64,000 bases of DNA, taken from positions 55,469,356 to 55,533,355 of the forward strand of contig OZ024874.1 of the NCBI GenBank assembly GCA_964017185.1, in the 5' to 3' direction. This DNA comes from Rugalucina vietnamica (lineage: Eukaryota; Mollusca; Bivalvia; Lucinida; Lucinidae). Below the pieces are notes generated by a model. It saw only the letters and a list, made by a program, of their open reading frames with translations. It was not told the origin of the DNA and did not search any database. Positions 58,926-64,000 of the stretch are shown here, one piece after another (position 1 is the stretch's first letter; each line of letters opens with the position of its first letter). Position numbers and translations under genes: made by a program.

Positions 58926-60207
58926 AAAGATAAGGTATGAGCAGATAACAGGTAAGACCCTCTGAGATTAATGAATTTCCCATCGGCAGATGCCATTAAA
59001 GAGGATATTATAATCAATGAATTAAAGCGAGAACATAATGCTTACCTTTGCATTTGTGAACATGCTGCCAATTGCAATGTGCACTGTGGCCATATCTCTT
59101 GTTCTACCATAGTGGTTAGCTAGATCCAAACAGCCATCGTAAAATCGCTGACTTTCTTCTGTAATACAGTTTAGACAGTGACAATTATTATAACAAGTAT
59201 GAATATATCATATTATTTTTCGGGACATGAAAAGAGACACAGTCTTATCATTTTTATATCCAAGAGAAATTAATCTCATTGAATGTGAACAAAAGTTAAA
59301 TGTTACATATTTAGATCATGGATTTCTTTAAGCTTGTGAATCTGCTCCTATAAGCCAAATATTTCTTAGTGAATACAAGCCTTTACATTGCGCTAAGTGC
59401 AGCAAAAGTAACTGTCTCTGTTTGGTTGTTTAAATGAGCAGTCTTCGTTAGGGCCATCTTCCAACTTACTAGGCATAAATCTTTCAATGAGTTCTGTACA
59501 GTCAGCTGCAACTTTAATGAAATATGGATATGTTTCATTTGTAGACTGGTACACCTCTGTTAGAAGTTTCTGGAGGTTTGGTTGTTCTTGACTGAAATGT
59601 GACAAAGCCTTGGTATACTCCTCGGTTCCAAGTTGGCTACACAGTGTTTTCATGACTTTCACAAAAGTTATGCAGTATCGTCTTCTAACCTCTGAAAACA
59701 GTATATATAGTATAGAGTAAAACAGGTTCATATTTAGGATTTTTAAAGGTCTTTTTTGTCTTTATTTCTTTCATATCTAATGCGATATGGTTAATTTTAA
59801 CTGCTTGTTAACTGAAAATATACATGTATTTAGAAATCTGTTAAACTTGGAAAACCGAAAAACGGTTACATTGGCTTCCACGAATCGACAGAGGCTTTCT
59901 GTTTTAGGCTTTCTCGTCTGTATATAAACAATTTAAATGAATCAATTAATCCATAAACCCAGGCATTACATGACAAAAAGGGCCAAAAAGTATTAAAATA
60001 ATAAATCAAAATCAATATATGTAATGTACCTGGCAAGTCTTTGATTGTGTTGTAAACATCAAGACACTCTCTCAATATGCCTTGTATATCATACCTTCTC
60101 GTATTAACATCGTGGGTGATCATGCTACGAGTTCTGTAGTATACGAGGGATTCTGACTTGGCAATTGCAACTGTCGTGTGATCTGGCGAATCTATACCTA
60201 AATAATC

Positions 60208-60536
60208 AGAATGGGGCGTCAGACTCTATGATGGCACCGACATAAAGCTATTCATTTTAGTTGGTTGGGGCTGGAGCTTCTTGTCTGTTGCTTGGCCCAC
60301 CGGGTTCAACTGGTGATTTTCTTTTGATCCAGATTTAGTAAGTTATTTGGCGCCCAGGGATCTCCATCGTCGGGCAGCTTACTCAATCTGTGAGCCCTCG
60401 TTTTTTATTCATCATGGTATTTATCATGATTTATTTGTTTGTCCGTGATGATTCATTGACTAGCTAGAGATTCACCAGGAGGACCGAACAACTAACTAAA
60501 TATTGTGAACCACCGCAGAAGCTGAGGGTGAGTTTA
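60208..60536 (+). mobile_element. Retroelement family R fragment upstream of copy C
   Basis: GGGGCGTCAGACTCTATGAT through CTAACTAAATATTGTGAACC; it abuts exon 4 of copy C and the start of the GACGTC element at 60537. Confidence 0.8.
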
Positions 60537-61426
60537 CCCAGCAGACATTTGACGTCGGTTGGACGTCAGATAGACGTCAGACTCCGACGTCATAATGACG
60601 TTGGATTTAGGTTGATTTTGAAAGTTTGTTTGACGTCAAAAACAGACGTCATTCTGACGTCAAAAACAGACGTCATTCTGACGTCAGAAAAACAACGTTG
60701 GTTTGATGTCTCAAATGTGACGTCATAATGACGTTGGGGTTAGGTTGATTTTGAAAGTTTGTTTGACGTCAAAAACAGACGTAAATCTGACGTGCTAAAA
60801 CCGATATCGTGAATGTAATTATAATTAACATTCTGAAATCCTGAAGGGGATTCAGAAGTGCGGTGATGCACTATTGTTATTCCCTTTCACTCCTTTGATA
60901 GAGTTATTCGGGATATACAAAATGTTTAAGATGTTAAATCACTCTGATGTTGCAATGGTATATCTTATTTATGTCAAATTTTATTGCTATATGGTGCTAA
61001 AACAAATAAGACATTAGTGTAAATAATAAGACTATTGTGAACAATCAATAATTTAAAATGGTGAAATAAGTATTAAAATATACAAATTTCATTTTCGTCT
61101 TAATAGAAGGTTTAATAATTTAGTGAAAGACTTTATTTTGATTAACAAATAATTATTTTTTCTAAATTAAGCATGGTGGGCGAAATATGTGATTTCCGAT
61201 ACGAGACCTAGATATGACTTTTTTTAAAAGTGGCAATGTTGAAATTATAGTTTGAATTTGATTTTGTTACATAATTTGCGCAAGAAATTATGTCAGTTCA
61301 AGGGCAGCTAACTCTGTCGACATATGACGTTAGACTTACGTTTGAATCCGGCGTCATTTCGACGTCATATTAATATGTCCACTGACGTCAGGACTGGACG
61401 TCAGGTTGACGTTGATTATTGGTTTT

Positions 61427-61903
61427 ATTATATACCTACCAAAAATAACCATTGATACTACCCATTTTCCGAGACAAAAATACGGAATCTTGTATCACCA
61501 CACTGTCCTGATACGATTCCGTATCACCAGCCTCCATTTTTTACCCAACAATATAAAATCCAGCACCTAAAGCCGGCATCTAAATCTGAATGAAAACCAG
61601 AGTAATTTCTATTTTAATTTGTAAAACAACAACTGTTTCAGAAGTTAAAGAGGTTCGCTTGTCATCAAAGCAACATAATTAACAAAAAATTAACGACTTT
61701 TCTAGCTTTGACGTAAGAACTGGCACAATGTTACGTCATCAAAGATTTGACGCAACGTCGTATGGTACGTCGTCATAACGTCGCAAATTTACGATTTGAA
61801 TTCTTGTGGCTGATCCGACTCGCGTGATCTGGTCTTTCCTGGCGCAGCTACTCGACGTGATCCGACCCATCAGATCAAGTTACTGAAGTAATAATGAGTA
61901 TGT
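61427..61903. mobile_element. Unclassified insertion in GACGTC copy 2
   Basis: Interrupts the stretch ATTGGTTGTATGACGTCG that is contiguous near 50773. About 480 bp, with internal ATACGGAATC/GATTCCGTAT inverted motifs and several ACGTC/ACGTCA motifs. Ends not clearly defined. Confidence 0.5.
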
Positions 61904-62321
61904 ATGACGTCGTGACCAAAATACAACCAATATCCGACGTCAAGTTGACGTCAGATGCCTGCTGGGGACGTGTTTTTCGTATATGTCGTCAGAGTTAGCT
62001 GCACTTAAACTGACATAATTTCTTACACATATTATGTAATAATATCAAATTCAAATAATAATTTCAACCTTGCCACTTAAAAGTCATATCTGAGTCTCGT
62101 ATGGGAAATCCCATATTTCGCCCTCATGCTTAATTAATGTAGAAAAAATGATTATTTATTAATCAACTAAATTATCAAACTTTCAATTAAGATGAAAATC
62201 AAATTTGTATATTTTAATATTTATTTCACCATTTTAAATAATTATTTGTTCAAAATAATCTTATTTCTCACACTAATGTCTTATTGGTTTTAGCACCATA
62301 AAGCAATAAAATTTTGCTTAA

Positions 62322-63267
62322 GGATGTTCGCTGCCAATGAAAAAGTATTCAAACTTTTTTTGTAACCACACTTTTTTGATTCCAAAATACAACACAAGAC
62401 ATTTGAAAACAAAATAAATATAGGGTAGTGTGCATTTTTTTAAGCTACAGGCCTCTGAATGAGACCTCTGAGCACCATGTTTTAAATTTGGTAAAATTAA
62501 TTTAATTTTTAATTCTTTGAAACATACCTGTCTTGAACAAAAATACACTTAGAATGCTTTCAAAAGTCATAATATTTATGTAATGCAGACTATTTTGGAC
62601 CAAAAGCATAGAAAAATTTGCATTTTGAAGTGGATGACAAAATTTTACTATTTCTTTTTCAACCCTATCCCCATACTTGAAAAGTCAGAAAAAAATCAAT
62701 ATTTTAAAATGTGCCAAACCCATATTTGTTGATTCAAACTTTTTCTTGTATTTTCACACAACATAGTACATGGTTATTTTGTTCGAATAAAAGAAAGAAA
62801 TATATAGGGTAGTGAGCATATAAGAGAGAGCCAGCAACTTGAAAATCGCCATTTTCAGCCTTTCTTCGGCTGTTTTTGTTTCTAAAAGCCCATTTCATAA
62901 AACCGCCTAAAATTTTAAAACCAGCACACCAAAGACACAACGAATGACTTAGAATACCACGTACACATATACTGCTGCTAAAATTAACATCGAACTAGTG
63001 CAATTAATTTGAAGATGTGTAATATTCAAGTTTAATCTACCCTACCCCCTAAATTTTACTGTCAACTAAAATTTTCTGAAAAGTTGCAGAAAATGGGGTG
63101 AAAAAATGAAGTTTCTTAGATTGACAATTTTCATGGCTCATTCAATGCATATCATCAATATGTATCCAAATATAAAATATTAGGAAAATACCTGCAACCG
63201 TTTACGAGATATTCAAGAAAAGAAAAACCGGAAGTTCCGAAATGTCAAATATTAGCAGCGAACATCC
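62322..63267. mobile_element. TTAA-flanked MITE (piggyBac-like target)
   Basis: 946 bp with 13-bp perfect inverted ends GGATGTTCGCTGC. TTAA at 62318-62321 and 63268-63271; the sister sequence near 51505 has a single TTAA (TTTTGCTTAAATAAG). No ORF of note. Confidence 0.9.
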
Positions 63268-63344
63268 TTAAATAAGATGTATCAACATCAGGCTGAATTA
63301 ATATCTTGAACATTGTGTATGTCCCGAAAAACTCTATCAAAGGA

Positions 63345-63349
63345 GTCAA

Positions 63350-63397
<48 letters not shown>

Positions 63398-63494
63398 CTT
63401 CCGGTTGAGCCTTCGGGTGCTCCCGGAACAACAAACCCACAAAAAAACAACCTCCTATAGTACTGGTCTCGCCCAGGAAAAAAAAAAAGGAGTG
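63345..63494 (+). mobile_element. Short A-rich insertion with 8-bp repeat AAAGGAGT
   Basis: The sister sequence near 51560 reads AAAGGAGTGAAAGGG without interruption. Here AAAGGAGT appears on both sides of a block of about 33 A, a GC-rich piece (TCCGGTTGAGCCTTCGGGTG) and a second A run. Retroposed short RNA or assembly artefact at a homopolymer. Confidence 0.5.
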
Positions 63495-64000
63495 AAAGGG
63501 ACTATCAAAAGTGCATCACTGCTCTTCTGAATCCACTGTTATTCAAAAATGCGAAAAAATATACACCTTAAACTATTTATATGACATTAATTCAAACGTC
63601 GTTTTTAGGACGTCAGATTGACGTCAGCTTTCAGACGTTAAACCGACGTTGGCTTTAGCACGTCAGATTGACGTCTAGTTTTGACAACAAACAAACTTTC
63701 AAAATCAACCTTACTCCAACGTTATTATGACGTTGGAGTCTGACGTCAAACTGACGTCCAACGGACGTCAAATGTCTGCTGGAAGTAACATAGAAAAAAA
63801 GAATAAAGAAAGAAACAAAGCAAAAGAAACACACGAAACAAATGATCTGATTTTTACCCAAAGTGAAGTTTCATTAATTTGCACACCACACATGGTCAGA
63901 AGTATGAAAAACACAAGGTCTAAATCACGTCTTGATTACGACGTCTAACTGACGAACTAGTTGGACGTCAAAACAACGTCCAATCCAGACGTCCAAAAGA

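Larger units (their letters stand above)
54785..60182 (-). pseudogene. NB-ARC/TPR gene, copy C (5' part not in window, exon 10b truncated)
   Basis: Exons seen: 4 60030-60182, 5 59470-59691, 6 59046-59158, 7 58516-58658, 8 58035-58138, 9 57571-57732, 10a 56673-57289, and a broken 10b 54785-55146. Exons 4-9 have the same lengths as copy B and no internal stops, so the TPR part with 10a may be translatable. Upstream of exon 4 the locus runs into a retroelement fragment (60208) and a large GACGTC element that reaches the window edge. Exons 1-3 were either displaced beyond 64000 or lost; the window cannot decide. Marked pseudogene because no complete gene is visible. Confidence 0.8.
60537..64000. 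mobile_element. GACGTC element, copy 2, internally deleted, runs off the window
   Basis: Starts CCCAGCAGACATTTGACGTC. The left arm to about 61200 matches 46684-47345, then jumps at a short AGAT-like overlap to sequence matching 50570 onward, so the central 3.2 kb with the ORF is missing. Carries insertions at 61427-61903, 62322-63267 and about 63350-63494. Confidence 0.8.

Overview
The window is animal nuclear DNA: AT-rich, intron-containing, and dense with eukaryotic transposons. It carries tRNA-derived SINEs, a LINE with an apurinic-type endonuclease, palindromic MITEs, mariner-, pogo-, piggyBac- and Harbinger-like termini, and CT/GT and TTA microsatellites. The repeat repertoire and the family of NB-ARC/TPR genes suggest a marine invertebrate, most likely a mollusc. 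That assignment is inference from recognised families; no species marker was seen.

The host genes are a head-to-tail cluster of one gene family on the minus strand. Copy A lies at 911-10383, copy B at 31028-46468, and copy C from 54785 to 60182; the first exons of C are absent here and may lie beyond the right edge. Each gene has a first exon with an NB-ARC ATPase (P-loop, Walker B, sensor-like and GLPL motifs), then small exons for the winged-helix part, then TPR exons. I rebuilt ten exons per gene from splice sites. In copy B the summed exon lengths are multiples of three with either last exon (807 or 811 residues), apart from one in-frame TGA. Each copy has two homologous last exons in the same phase (10a, then 10b further downstream), as expected for mutually exclusive 3' ends. 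Copy A carries two frameshifts, B one nonsense codon, and C a truncated exon 10b. An inverted, decayed copy D lies at 16.36-17.34 kb (+), and a decayed NB-ARC exon at 52.3 kb (+).

Nearly everything between and inside the genes is mobile DNA. 10.4-31.0 kb: many 5'-truncated copies of one retroelement, two opposite copies of a TAA-flanked element holding 128-bp tandem repeats with perfect AGGTCAnnnTGACCT palindromes, a mariner-like palindromic MITE and pseudogene D. 32.4-36.6 kb: an apparently full-length LINE with an intact 1076-codon ORF, inserted between the two alternative last exons of copy B. 46.7-52.2 kb: an element with very long inverted ends studded with GACGTC and TGACGTCA, enclosing a zinc-finger ORF that is itself split by a 1.05-kb insertion. 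60.5 kb to the end: a second copy of that element lacking the centre, with further nested insertions.

Because the copies are paralogous, several insertions can be matched to empty sites in a sister copy, giving exact insertion boundaries and target-site duplications. No CRISPR array, rRNA gene or convincing functional tRNA gene was seen.
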